Shown here: positions 15,549 to 23,618 of the stretch, in pieces | Layout: each line of letters opens with the position of its first letter | Position numbering within the stretch: the stretch's first letter is position 1 | From: Plantibacter flavus | GTDB taxonomy: Bacteria > Actinomycetota > Actinomycetes > Actinomycetales > Microbacteriaceae | Assembly: GCF_002024505.1 (NCBI RefSeq) | Contig: NZ_CP019402.1 | Coordinates: 372,001-436,000 of the forward strand | Direction of reading: 5' to 3' | DNA: 64,000 nucleotides | The notes under the pieces: generated by a model | The model's database searches: none | What the model saw: the letters and a program-made list of their open reading frames with translations, nothing else | What the model was told of the DNA's origin: nothing | Position numbers and translations under genes: made by a program

Positions 15549-16702
15549 CGCACGACCTCGAACACCGCGGCGACGCCGAGACCGCCGCCGACCGACGCTG
15601 CCGCCACCCCGATCGTGCCCGCTGGAGCCCCGCCGCGGACGAGCCGCGAGAACAGGCGGACCACGGCGACCGCACCGCTCGCGCCCCACGGGTGACCGAG
15701 CGCGAGGGCTCCACCGTCGGCGCAGAGTCGCTCATCGTCCTCGGCGACACCGAGCCGGTCGAGCACGGCGAGGGTCTGGGCCGCGAACGCCTCCACGATC
15801 TCGAACGCGGCGACCTGCGCGAGGTCCACGTCGGCCCGTTCGAGGGCGTCGAGGATCGCCGGCGCGGCCCCGATCCCTGGGAGTGCCGGGTCGCAGCCGA
15901 CGACGGCGTGCGCCCGGACGGCGAGACCGGGCGTCGCGCTCCCGTGGGCGGGCCCGCCGGGTCCGCCGGGCACGACGAGCACCGCGGCAGCACCGTCGCT
16001 CACCCGGCAGGTGTTGCCTGCGGTGAGGGAGCCGTCGCTGAAGAGCGGCGTGAACCGGGGGAGGAGCCGCTCGATCCCGCTGCTCGGCGCCTCATCGTGC
16101 TCCGCCGCCCCGACCAGCGGGACGAGCTCGTCCGTGAACCGCCCGGCGGCGACGGCGCTCGCCGCACGGTGCGTGCTGCGCGCCGCGTAGGCGTCCTGGC
16201 GTTCGCGCGAGATCCCGTCGTGCTCCGCGAGATCCTCAGCGGCCCTGGTCATGTCGGGGTCGTGCCAACCCGACGGCGCGAACGGTGCACGCGTGTATGC
16301 GACGCCGTCGACGGAGCGGGTCGGCGCGGTCGACGCGCTCTCGACACCGCCGGCGATCCGAGGCCGACCGTCACCGGCGCTGATCGCCGTGGACGCCTCG
16401 ATGATCGCCGCGAGGCCGCTGCCGCACTGCCGGTCGACGGTGAGCCCTGGCACGGCGAAGCCGAGGCCCGCTCCGAGTGCGGCGACGCGGGCAGGGTTGC
16501 CGCCAGGCCCCATGCAGTTGCCGAGGACGACGTCCGCCACCACCGGCGGCAGACCCAGCATGTGCGTCGCGTCGTCGTGCACGGCCCGGACGGCGGGGAC
16601 CGCCAGCTGCTCGACCGTGAGCGCGGCGAGGGCGCGCCCGCGCGTCGCCATCGGCGTCCGTCGGGCGGCGACGATGCGCGGGAGGGTGTGCGACTCAGTC
16701 AA
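15545..16702 (-). CDS. Thiolase-family acetyl-CoA C-acyltransferase in the biotin-uptake operon
   Basis: 385 aa from a TTG start at 16702, the only start before the conserved PRIVAARRTP; it overlaps the ligase stop by 8 bases. The nucleophilic Cys is in VDRQCGSGLAA and the catalytic His in GGALALGHPWGASGA. Two family positions deviate: the usual NEAFA reads VEAFA, and the second active-site Cys of CxGGG is replaced, reading AAASVGGGLG. Classical thiolases use that Cys as acid/base, so activity may be altered. In Bacillus subtilis a bioY paralogue is likewise linked to an acyl-CoA ligase (YhfT) and thiolase (YhfS), so the association recurs; the reaction in biotin metabolism is unknown. Confidence 0.88.
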   Translation of the reverse strand: MTESHTLPRIVAARRTPMATRGRALAALTVEQLAVPAVRAVHDDATHMLGLPPVVADVVLGNCMGPGGNPARVAALGAGLGFAVPGLTVDRQCGSGLAAIIEASTAISAGDGRPRIAGGVESASTAPTRSVDGVAYTRAPFAPSGWHDPDMTRAAEDLAEHDGISRERQDAYAARSTHRAASAVAAGRFTDELVPLVGAAEHDEAPSSGIERLLPRFTPLFSDGSLTAGNTCRVSDGAAAVLVVPGGPGGPAHGSATPGLAVRAHAVVGCDPALPGIGAAPAILDALERADVDLAQVAAFEIVEAFAAQTLAVLDRLGVAEDDERLCADGGALALGHPWGASGAVAVVRLFSRLVRGGAPAGTIGVAAASVGGGLGVAAVFEVVR

Positions 16703-17852
16703 GGGACGCCACCGTCCCGGCCGCGAGTCGGTCGGCGAGCTCCGCGCGGGCGGCCTTGCCGGTGACGGTCCGGGGGAGCTCGTCGACGACGAACCAGCGT
16801 CGGGGCCGGTGCGTCGGCGGCAACAGCGGTTCGAGGGCGTCGCGGAGCGTCGCGCGGCTCGGCTGCGAGCCCGGGTGCAGTTCCAACACGGCCGTCACGA
16901 GCGATCCGACCCTCGCGTTCGGCAGAGCGAGCACGACGGCGTCGTCCACCTCGTCGAGTCGGCGCAGGGCCTCCTCGACGTCGGCGGGGATGACGGTCGC
17001 CGCGGCCGTGAGGATCGCGTCGTCGGCTCGGCCGAGGAGCGTGACGATTCCGTCGTCGATCCGCGCCCGGTCGCCGACGGTGGACCAGTCGCCGTCGCGT
17101 CGGAGCGGGCCGTCGCCCTCGAGGTACCCGGTCGCGACGAACGGCGATCGGACCCACAGGACATCGTCGTCCCGGACCTCGAGCTCGACACCGGGGAACG
17201 CGCGGAGGCCGGGTCGATCCGGATCGACACCGTCGTCGACGGCTGCGAAGGAGAGTTCGGCGGCACCGTAGTAGGAGACGACGCGGATGCCGAGGCCCTC
17301 CGCGGTGGCGCGGAGTCCGGGGTCGAGTGAGGCGCCTCCGATCAACGCCACCCGCAGGCGGGGCGGCACCTCGCCGTCGAGGAGCGCCCGGAGGCCGTTC
17401 GGGGTCCCGTGGAACCGGGTCGCGTCACGGGCGTCGTCGGGGGTGAGCGCGTGGGTCGTCGGGAGGGCGAGCGAGCAACCGACGGCGGCCGCATGCGCGA
17501 TCGAGAACAGCGAGAGTGACGACGCAGGCGGCGACGACAGTGCCAGGACGTCGTCCGAACCGAGATCCAGCAGTGTTCCCACGGCCGGGAAGGAGTCCGC
17601 CCACGACGCGGCGGTCCGGAGCACGATCCGCGGCTCGCCCGTCGTGCCGGAGGTCAGCGTCGCCCAGCCCTGGTCCGGCTGTGGACCGGCCGCGGTGCTG
17701 CGGTCGCGGACGGAACGCCAGTACGACTCGCTCCATCGATCGTCGCCGAGCAACGGCACGCCGCCGGACGCCCGCACCTCGAGTGCCCGACGGACGAGGT
17801 CGGTCGGCGCCCCGCCGCGCAGCGGGACGAGGTGCCCTGGACGCACGGTCAT
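16695..17852 (-). CDS. AMP-binding acyl-CoA ligase in the biotin-uptake operon
   Basis: 385 aa, short for the ANL superfamily (usually about 500). Motifs in order: phosphate loop ATLTSGTTGEPRIV near residue 48, adenine motif VVSYYGAAELSFAAVDD, hinge region WSTVGDRARIDDGIVTLLGR, and the catalytic lysine in LPRTVTGKAARAEL near the end. It should activate a carboxylic acid as its adenylate and pass it to CoA. The start overlaps the bioY stop (ATGA) and its own stop overlaps the thiolase start. The pair resembles the YhfT/YhfS association with a BioY protein; a fatty-acid or pimelate-like substrate is plausible but unproven. Confidence 0.88.
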   Translation of the reverse strand: MTVRPGHLVPLRGGAPTDLVRRALEVRASGGVPLLGDDRWSESYWRSVRDRSTAAGPQPDQGWATLTSGTTGEPRIVLRTAASWADSFPAVGTLLDLGSDDVLALSSPPASSLSLFSIAHAAAVGCSLALPTTHALTPDDARDATRFHGTPNGLRALLDGEVPPRLRVALIGGASLDPGLRATAEGLGIRVVSYYGAAELSFAAVDDGVDPDRPGLRAFPGVELEVRDDDVLWVRSPFVATGYLEGDGPLRRDGDWSTVGDRARIDDGIVTLLGRADDAILTAAATVIPADVEEALRRLDEVDDAVVLALPNARVGSLVTAVLELHPGSQPSRATLRDALEPLLPPTHRPRRWFVVDELPRTVTGKAARAELADRLAAGTVASLD

Positions 17853-18454
17853 CCGATCCGGGCGGGCTCGCCGGGACGCGTGGAGCCGGCGCCGGCCGCG
17901 TTGCGGAACGCGCGCGGGTAGGCGCGGGCGAGCGTCATCGTGATCACCGTCGCGAGCACGACCTTGACGAGGTCGCCGGGTACGAACACGAGGCTCTGCA
18001 GGGCGGTCTCGCCGAGTGGCAGGCGGGTGACGAGCGACTGCACCGGGATGCCGAACGCGTAGATGACGCCGATGCCGCCGACGAACACCCCGAGCGCGGT
18101 GCGCCACCAGCGCAGCCGATGCCCACCGGCGTGCACAATGAGCCCGATCACGAAGACGCCGACGATCCAGCCGAGGAGGTATCCGGCGCTCGGTCCGACG
18201 AAGACGCCGACCCCGCCGCGACCGCCGGACAGGAGCGGGAGGCCGATGGCGACGAGGGCCAGCAGCACGACCATGGAGAGCATGCCGCGCCACGGGCCGA
18301 GGATCGCGCCGGCGAGCATGACGCCGAGGGTCTGCGCCGTGATGGGCACCGCGCCGAGCACCGAGAACGCGCCGGGCAGGCCGAGGGCGGCCACGATGGC
18401 GGCGAACACGGCGATGCGTGCGATGTCGGTCGCGTCGATCCGGAGTCTGCTCAT
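17849..18454 (-). CDS. bioY: Biotin transporter substrate-binding subunit BioY
   Basis: 201 aa; the ATG at 18454 has GAAGGA 7 bases upstream. Six membrane helices with BioY signatures: AVPITAQTLGVMLAGAILGP (about 35-54), GPSAGYLLGWIVGVFVIG, and FVPGDLVKVVLATVITMTLA near the C-terminus. It captures biotin in the membrane and works with BioM and BioN encoded three genes on. First gene of a six-gene overlapping operon, and directly downstream of two BioQ-type operators. Confidence 0.93.
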   Translation of the reverse strand: MSRLRIDATDIARIAVFAAIVAALGLPGAFSVLGAVPITAQTLGVMLAGAILGPWRGMLSMVVLLALVAIGLPLLSGGRGGVGVFVGPSAGYLLGWIVGVFVIGLIVHAGGHRLRWWRTALGVFVGGIGVIYAFGIPVQSLVTRLPLGETALQSLVFVPGDLVKVVLATVITMTLARAYPRAFRNAAGAGSTRPGEPARIG

Positions 18455-18508
18455 GCTGGGTCCTTCGTCGGGATGGTCGGTTCGCTTTGGGGGCGGATGG
18501 ATCGCACC

Positions 18509-18536
18509 TGAACGGTGTTCACCTGAACAGCGTTCA
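18509..18536. promoter_or_regulatory. Twin BioQ operators, TGAAC-N3-GTTCA
   Basis: Two perfect 13-bp palindromes, TGAACGGTGTTCA (18509-18521) and TGAACAGCGTTCA (18524-18536), 15 bp apart, lie between bioY and the TetR gene. TGAAC-N3-GTTxx is the form known for BioQ in Corynebacterineae. The second copy lies directly before the probable -10 of the regulator gene (TATAGT, 18538-18543), so the site fits both repression of bioY and autoregulation. Confidence 0.85.
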
Positions 18537-18550
18537 CTATAGTGGTGCTC

Positions 18551-19162
18551 ATGTCCGGTCCCGAAACAGTGCGTCGCCATCGGCGCGACGACGTGGCTCA
18601 GGTGGCGCTGCGGATCCTCGACGATCACGGCCTGGCCGACCTCACGATGCGCCGCCTCGCCGCGTCGCTCGACGTCCAGCCGAGCGCGCTGTACTGGCAC
18701 TTCGAGAACAAGCAGACCCTCATCGCCGAGCTCGCCGATCGGATCGTCGACGCCCACCCGGCACCGGTCGACGCCGTGTCCGAGGCCGGCTCCGACTGGC
18801 GCGAGCGGACGCGCGTGGAGGCGGAGGCGCTGCGTGACGCCCTCCTCGCCTATCGCGACGGCGCCGAGGTGGTCTCGAGCACCTACGCGCTCGGGCTCGG
18901 TTCCGGACGGGCGCTCACCCGGCTGACGGACGCGGTGTCGGTGGCCGGCTTCGACGAGGCCACGAGTCGACGTGCGGGCACGGTGCTGCTCCACTTCATC
19001 CTCGGGCACGTGTCGCACGAGCAGCAACGGATGCAGTACGACAGCGTCGGTGTGCTGGCCGACGGTGCGACGGATCCGCTCGGCCAGGAGGACCAGGCCC
19101 AGGCGTTCGCCTTCGGGGTCGGTCTGCTGGTCGACGGCCTGGCGGCGCTCTCCGTCCGCTGA
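18551..19162 (+). CDS. bioQ: TetR-family repressor, probable BioQ
   Basis: 203 aa. N-terminal helix-turn-helix DVAQVALRILDDHGLADLTMRRLAASLDVQPSALYWHF is typical TetR, followed by a TetR_C-type ligand domain. The ATG at 18551 lies 7 bases after a probable -10 (TATAGT) with no Shine-Dalgarno, so the transcript is probably leaderless; a GTG at 18542 is the alternative. It is divergent from bioY, and the shared region holds two TGAAC-N3-GTTCA palindromes, the BioQ signature. Known BioQ proteins repress biotin genes, usually sensing status through BirA rather than binding biotin directly. Confidence 0.82.
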   Translation: MSGPETVRRHRRDDVAQVALRILDDHGLADLTMRRLAASLDVQPSALYWHFENKQTLIAELADRIVDAHPAPVDAVSEAGSDWRERTRVEAEALRDALLAYRDGAEVVSSTYALGLGSGRALTRLTDAVSVAGFDEATSRRAGTVLLHFILGHVSHEQQRMQYDSVGVLADGATDPLGQEDQAQAFAFGVGLLVDGLAALSVR

Positions 19163-19269
19163 CGGCTCTCGGTACGCCGATAGCACAGCGTGGATGGAAC
19201 CGCCCACCGTCTGGATCGGCGGCGGCCCACGGTAGCGTTGGAGCAGGCAGGACGTGAGGGAGGCCGGTG

Positions 19270-19770
19270 ATGGCGAAGGGTGATGACGACGACGTCGACA
19301 TCGTCATCGACGCCTGGGCGAACGCGCTGCCCGATGTGGACTTCGCACCGCTCGACGTGGTGTCCCGCCTTCGCCGGCTCGTGCCGCACCTGCAGGAGGT
19401 CCGACGCCTGTCGTTCGCCGCGAGCAACCTGCGGCCGTGGGAGTTCGAGTTCCTCTCCATCCTCCGCCAGCACGGAGCGGACGGGCTGACGCCGTCCATG
19501 CTCGCAACGCGGTTGGGCATCACGAGCGGCAACCTCGCGAGTCAGCTCGACCGCCTGGCAGCACGCTCACTCGTCGCCCGTCAGAAGAACGAGGCCGACG
19601 GCCGGAGCAAGATCGTCGTGCTGACGACCCTCGGTCAGCAGCGGGTCGACGAGGCGATGCGTCGGCTGGTGGACGACGAGAACGCGATGCTCGCCGACCT
19701 CAGCCATGAGCAGGTGGCCGTGCTCATCGAGAGCCTGCGGGTCATCGGCGCGGCGCTCGAGCGTCGGTAG
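19270..19770 (+). CDS. MarR-family transcriptional regulator
   Basis: 166 aa; GAGGGAGG upstream supports the ATG at 19270 (a GTG lies one codon earlier). The N-terminus is very acidic (KGDDDDVDIVIDAW). Winged-helix core: TPSMLATRLGITSGNLASQLDRLAARSLVAR, with wing NEADGRSKIVVLTTLGQQ. No obvious divergent target: the upstream neighbour bioQ is co-directional and the downstream gene converges on it. Ligand unknown. Confidence 0.88.
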   Translation: MAKGDDDDVDIVIDAWANALPDVDFAPLDVVSRLRRLVPHLQEVRRLSFAASNLRPWEFEFLSILRQHGADGLTPSMLATRLGITSGNLASQLDRLAARSLVARQKNEADGRSKIVVLTTLGQQRVDEAMRRLVDDENAMLADLSHEQVAVLIESLRVIGAALERR

Positions 19771-19784
19771 AGGTCTGCTCGACG

Positions 19785-19806
19785 CCCTTCGACAAGCTCA
19801 GGGACC
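19785..19806. repeat. Solo REP-like element between convergent genes
   Basis: CCCTTCGACAAGCTCAGGG followed by ACC, one base different in the loop from the elements at the HNH genes. It fills the 45-bp gap between the MarR gene and the nuclease gene, a position suited to two-way transcription termination. Confidence 0.75.
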
Positions 19807-19815
19807 GGACCCGCC

Positions 19816-20664
19816 TCAGAACCGCAGGTCGGACGGGTCGCTCAGCTTGATCCAGGTGTCGGTGTCGGGACGCACCGTCGCCGGAGCCGGTTCGAGGACA
19901 TCGGCGGAGGCGAGGGCCCCGAAATCGAGACCGGTGAGGCTCGCGAGGTCGAGGATCGGCAGCTGGAAGGTCCGGAACGGGCCGAGTGGGGGGACGGCGG
20001 TGGCGTCTTGCGTGTCGTCGATCGCACTGGACCGGCCGAGGTCGATATCGTCGAGCTGCGCCGACTGGTCGAGGAGGTAGCCGCTCGCCGCGAGCGCTCC
20101 GCCGTTCGACCACGCCGCCACCTTCCAGAACCGGCGCGGGATCTGCACGCCCCGGTAGAGCGGGTCCGCGTCGCCGAACACCGGCCCGGTGAAGACCGAC
20201 AGCCGCCGGCGTCCGGCCGAGGCGTACTCGAGGACGAGGTCCTCCAGGCCGTTCCAGAGCTCGAGTGACTGGTTGAAGTCCGCAGCCTGCGGTGCGGCGT
20301 TCGTGTAGCAGAAGGTGTCGACGTTGGCCTGCCGGGCGATCTCGACGGGCCCCCAGACCGGGTCCCTCCGGCGCACGAGGTGGCCGCGGTCGAGGTCGTT
20401 GCGGGCGTACAGCTCCGGGCCGGCCTGTTCCTCGACCGGCACGCGGTCGTCGAGGTGCCAGTCGTCCCCGCGCCCGAGGTCGAGGAGGGCGGCGCCGTCG
20501 ATGTCGACGGCGGTGGCGGCCGCCAGCCGACGATCGGGGTCGAGCAGCACGGAGAAGTGCGTGTAGTCGAGGGGTCGGAGTCGCGCCTTGGCCGTGGGGT
20601 CGGCTGGAGCGGGGATGGTGAGTGGTTCGGAGAGGTCGAGGAAGCCTGAATCGAAGCCAGTCAT
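19816..20664 (-). CDS. DNA/RNA non-specific endonuclease (DRGH type)
   Basis: 282 aa from the ATG at 20664 (20670 is an alternative). The beta-beta-alpha-Me nuclease core has the catalytic DRGH in RNDLDRGHLVRRRDPVWG (about residue 100) and the Mg2+-binding Asn in NAAPQAADFNQSLELWNGLED. Members cut DNA and RNA without sequence preference. Most are secreted, but no signal peptide or TAT motif is visible here, so it may act in the cytoplasm or leave by another route. It is divergent from a small membrane-protein gene across an AT-rich region with a palindrome. Confidence 0.88.
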   Translation of the reverse strand: MTGFDSGFLDLSEPLTIPAPADPTAKARLRPLDYTHFSVLLDPDRRLAAATAVDIDGAALLDLGRGDDWHLDDRVPVEEQAGPELYARNDLDRGHLVRRRDPVWGPVEIARQANVDTFCYTNAAPQAADFNQSLELWNGLEDLVLEYASAGRRRLSVFTGPVFGDADPLYRGVQIPRRFWKVAAWSNGGALAASGYLLDQSAQLDDIDLGRSSAIDDTQDATAVPPLGPFRTFQLPILDLASLTGLDFGALASADVLEPAPATVRPDTDTWIKLSDPSDLRF

Positions 20665-20746
20665 GAACATGAGTCGATCATGATTTCGGGTGGAAAGGAA
20701 GCGCGGAGCGGTGGCGCTGTTGTCACCGGCACAAACGCTGCAATAC

Positions 20747-20768
20747 TCATACTTTTGTTTCAGTATGA
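20747..20768. promoter_or_regulatory. Palindrome in an AT-rich divergent promoter region
   Basis: TCATACT at 20747-20753 and AGTATGA at 20762-20768 form perfect 7-bp arms around an 8-base spacer. The stretch 20740-20790 is unusually AT-rich for this genome and includes GATATAT at 20774-20780, a possible -10 for the small gene at 20788. Regulator unknown. Confidence 0.45.
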
Positions 20769-20787
20769 AGTTTGATATATTTAACTC

Positions 20788-21030
20788 ATGACCACGATCT
20801 ATCAGAACCCGCACCGAGCCGGCGACGCCCGCATCCTCGCGGCGCTCGTGTCGGCGACCTTCCTCGTCGACGCCCTGATCGTGTTCGGAATCGGATTCCT
20901 CCCCGGCGTCTCAGGGATGGACGGTGGCGTCACCGTGGCGACGGCGACGATCCTGACCGCGGTCCTCTTCGCGGTGCAGTTCGTGGTCGTCGTCGTCCTC
21001 GCTCGCCTCGCCCGAGCGTCGATCGCCTGA
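20788..21030 (+). CDS. Small two-helix membrane protein, unknown
   Basis: 80 aa. Two clear membrane helices (ILAALVSATFLVDALIVFGIG and TVATATILTAVLFAVQFVVV) joined by a short Gly-rich loop, with a positively charged N-terminus (NPHRAGDAR). No family recognised. The AT-rich leader gives a short 5' end without a strong Shine-Dalgarno. It ends 6 bp before the convergent alcohol dehydrogenase. Its divergent partner is the DRGH nuclease; a functional link is possible but untested. Confidence 0.7.
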   Translation: MTTIYQNPHRAGDARILAALVSATFLVDALIVFGIGFLPGVSGMDGGVTVATATILTAVLFAVQFVVVVVLARLARASIA

Positions 21031-21036
21031 GCCGAC

Positions 21037-22041
21037 TCAGAAGCGGATCTGCGTCTTCGGTCCGGAGCCGACCGCGCGGGGGAGGCCGTCGGTCAACACC
21101 CGTGGCACGTCGTCCAGGCCGATGACCGTGCCGATCAATCGCCGGACCGTGTCGCCCATGGAGGCGAACCGTCGCGCCGCCTCATCGATGCAGTCGGATC
21201 CGCCGAGCACGGCGTGCAGTGTGGCGTCGAGGGCGATGAGTCTGCCTGAGGGCAGCCCCACGTCGCCGCCGGGCACGCCGAGGAGTGCGATGCGGACGCC
21301 GGCGGTCGCGTTGTCGAGGAGACGGCGGGTGACCTCGGCCGAACCCGTCGCCTCGATGATCACGTCGAAGCGCTCGTCTCCGAGGTCGGCTGGATCGCGC
21401 GTGGCCAGGCCGAAGTCCGCGGCGAACCGCCGATCGGACTCGCGACGGGCCACGACGGTGACGGATGCCCCGGAATCCGCGGCGAAGAGCGCGGCGAACA
21501 TGCCGAGGGTGCCGGCGCCCCAGACGAGCACGCGGTCGCCCGGCCCCACCGCCGTGAGTCGGACGCCACGGAGTGAGCAGGAGGCGGGCTCGACCATCGC
21601 ACCGAGGTCCGCGTCGACGCCGGCCGGGAGGCGATGGACCGCGCGTTCGGGGACGACGAGGAGTTCCGCGAGGGCTCCCTCCAGTTGTCCGAGGACGCCG
21701 AGTTCGAGGTGGTCGGGGCAGAGGTGGTGTCGCCCCGTGGCGCAGAGCGTGCAGGCACCGCACCCGATGAAGGTGTCACCGGTGACGAGGTCGCCCGGTG
21801 CGATCGCGGTGACACCCTCGCCCACCGAGACCACCCGGCCGGCCCACTCGTGGCCTGGTTGGAGGGGCAGGGTGGTGCGGCCGTCGGCGAGGTACGGCAT
21901 GGTGCCGCGCAGCAGCGCGACGTCGGTGCCGCAGAGCCCGGCGCGTTCGATGCGGATGAGGACCTCACCCGGTCCGGCCTGTGGATCCGGTCGGTCGAGG
22001 ACGGTGGCCTCGTTCTGTGCGGTGATCCGTACGGCTCTCAT
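21037..22041 (-). CDS. Zinc-binding alcohol dehydrogenase (MDR family)
   Basis: 334 aa. Catalytic zinc ligands: Cys in RAGLCGTDVALLRG (residue 37) and His/Glu in LQPGHEWAGRVV. The structural zinc lobe CGACTLCATGRHHLC has four Cys with normal spacing. NAD(P) fold: DRVLVWGAGTLGMFAALFA. It oxidises or reduces a polyol, sugar alcohol or similar substrate. Stands alone between a small membrane-protein gene and a serine hydrolase gene with 61 bp upstream; substrate not inferable. Confidence 0.92.
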   Translation of the reverse strand: MRAVRITAQNEATVLDRPDPQAGPGEVLIRIERAGLCGTDVALLRGTMPYLADGRTTLPLQPGHEWAGRVVSVGEGVTAIAPGDLVTGDTFIGCGACTLCATGRHHLCPDHLELGVLGQLEGALAELLVVPERAVHRLPAGVDADLGAMVEPASCSLRGVRLTAVGPGDRVLVWGAGTLGMFAALFAADSGASVTVVARRESDRRFAADFGLATRDPADLGDERFDVIIEATGSAEVTRRLLDNATAGVRIALLGVPGGDVGLPSGRLIALDATLHAVLGGSDCIDEAARRFASMGDTVRRLIGTVIGLDDVPRVLTDGLPRAVGSGPKTQIRF

Positions 22042-22102
22042 GCGGTCTCCTCGTCGTGACGGCGCTGGTCAGAGCGTCGTGGGGGTATGCCGCCGTCTCA
22101 GC

Positions 22103-23575
22103 TCACCAGGACGACTTGCCCCCGCCTGCGACGACCGCGCTCGGCCGCTGCACCTCGGTGAGGCGGGAGGTGCGGAGCGGCGTCGTCTCCCACCAGGCGT
22201 CGAAGGTGCCGGCCGCCGGGTCGATCTCGACGTGCATGCGGTGGGGGGTCTCGATGAAGATCGCGTCGACGCGGAGGACCCGCGCTCCGTCCTCGCCGCC
22301 GGTGCCCCAGGCGGCACTGGCGACGATCGGACCGTGCGTCCGCCATGCGCCGACGCCGGCGACGAGCTCCACCCGGTCGTCGCCCTCGTGCACGACCAGC
22401 ACGATGTCGTCGCCCTCGCCCGCCGTCACCTCGAGCGCCGTCAGCTGCGCCAGGCCGGTATCGGCGGCCGCCGCGAACGTCCGTCCGGCGAGTTCGCGCA
22501 GTGCCGCAGCCGAGCCGGTCTCATCCGAGGCGTCGAGCGGCGGCAGGGCGAGCCCTGCCAGGCGTTCGAGCAACGCCTGGTCGGCGGTTGCGCTCGCACC
22601 GCGCTCCGCGTCGGAGGCCTCGCCTGTCCCGAACGATGGCAGCAGGTGCTCCCACGCGGCGTTCAGCACGGCCTGCATGTCGAGACTCTGCCCGGTGATC
22701 GCCAGGACGACGTCGTGCTCCGGCAGGACGACGCAGTATTGGCCGTAGGCGCCGTCGCCACGGAACCCGTGCCGGGCCATCCAGAACTGGAACCCGTACC
22801 CCTGCGCCCAGTCCGACTCCGGGTCGTCGCCGTTCACGATGTGCGATCGCGTCGCCTCGGCGACCCATGCGGCCGGCAGGAGCTGCCGCCCCTCCCACTC
22901 GCCACCCTGCAGGTAGAGCTGACCGAGCGCGGCGATCGCCTCCGTCGTCGCGTGCAGGCCGCTGTACCCGAGCTCGAAGCCCTCGTCGTCCCGCTGCCAG
23001 TCGAACTCGCCGATACCCAACGGCTCGAGCAGCCGCGGTCGCAGGTAGTCGGTGAGCGTCCCGCCCGTGACGCGCTGGACGATCGCCGCGGCCGTGTACG
23101 TGCAGGGCTGGTTGTACGCGAAGACGGTTCCCGGGTCCTCATCGGGAGGGAGGAGCAGGAAGCCGCGGACGAGGTTCGTCGGGTCGATCGCAGCGGCCCG
23201 CATGATCGTCTCCTCGCGGTGACCGCTCGCCATCGCGAGCACGTGGCGCACGCGCATGGCGCGGCTGCGGGGGTCGGTGATCTCGGCGTCGAGCTCCGGG
23301 AAGTGACTGATGATCGTGTCGTCGAGTCCGAGCAGACCCTCGTCGACGGCGAGGCCGACGGCGGTCGAGGTGAAGCTCTTGCTCAGCGAGTACAGCAGGT
23401 GCACCCGATCAGCCGAGTACGGCGCCCACCAGCCCTCGGCGGCGACGTTCCCACCGCGCAAGAGCATCAGGCTGTGCGGTTCGACGTTCGGCGTGTGCTC
23501 GAGGGCGGTGATGAACGCCTCGATCCCGGAGGCGTCGATGTGCTGGGCGGACGGAGTGCTTCGCTGCAGGCTCAT
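22103..23575 (-). CDS. Serine hydrolase, beta-lactamase class C / esterase-like
   Basis: 490 aa from the ATG at 23575. The nucleophile motif SxxK is SLSK in VHLLYSLSKSFTSTAVG near residue 67; FAYNQPCTYTAAAIVQ supplies the second motif Tyr, and HGFRGDGAYGQ the third. There is no signal peptide, so it is probably cytoplasmic, arguing for an esterase or peptidase rather than a secreted beta-lactamase. The C-terminal 130 residues form an extra beta-rich domain found in some members. Substrate unknown. Confidence 0.87.
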   Translation of the reverse strand: MSLQRSTPSAQHIDASGIEAFITALEHTPNVEPHSLMLLRGGNVAAEGWWAPYSADRVHLLYSLSKSFTSTAVGLAVDEGLLGLDDTIISHFPELDAEITDPRSRAMRVRHVLAMASGHREETIMRAAAIDPTNLVRGFLLLPPDEDPGTVFAYNQPCTYTAAAIVQRVTGGTLTDYLRPRLLEPLGIGEFDWQRDDEGFELGYSGLHATTEAIAALGQLYLQGGEWEGRQLLPAAWVAEATRSHIVNGDDPESDWAQGYGFQFWMARHGFRGDGAYGQYCVVLPEHDVVLAITGQSLDMQAVLNAAWEHLLPSFGTGEASDAERGASATADQALLERLAGLALPPLDASDETGSAAALRELAGRTFAAAADTGLAQLTALEVTAGEGDDIVLVVHEGDDRVELVAGVGAWRTHGPIVASAAWGTGGEDGARVLRVDAIFIETPHRMHVEIDPAAGTFDAWWETTPLRTSRLTEVQRPSAVVAGGGKSSW

Positions 23576-23618
23576 CCCTCCATGCTGCCACCTGCCGGCG
23601 GTGGGATCGACCGGATGC

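Noticed and set aside
16695..18293. Acyl-CoA ligase extended to 532 residues
   Set aside because: The added 147 residues are an out-of-frame reading of bioY. The ATGA overlap at 17852 gives the natural start.
20665..20814. Nuclease extended upstream to a start at 20814
   Set aside because: The extra residues come from the AT-rich promoter region with no Shine-Dalgarno, and would overlap the divergent small gene.
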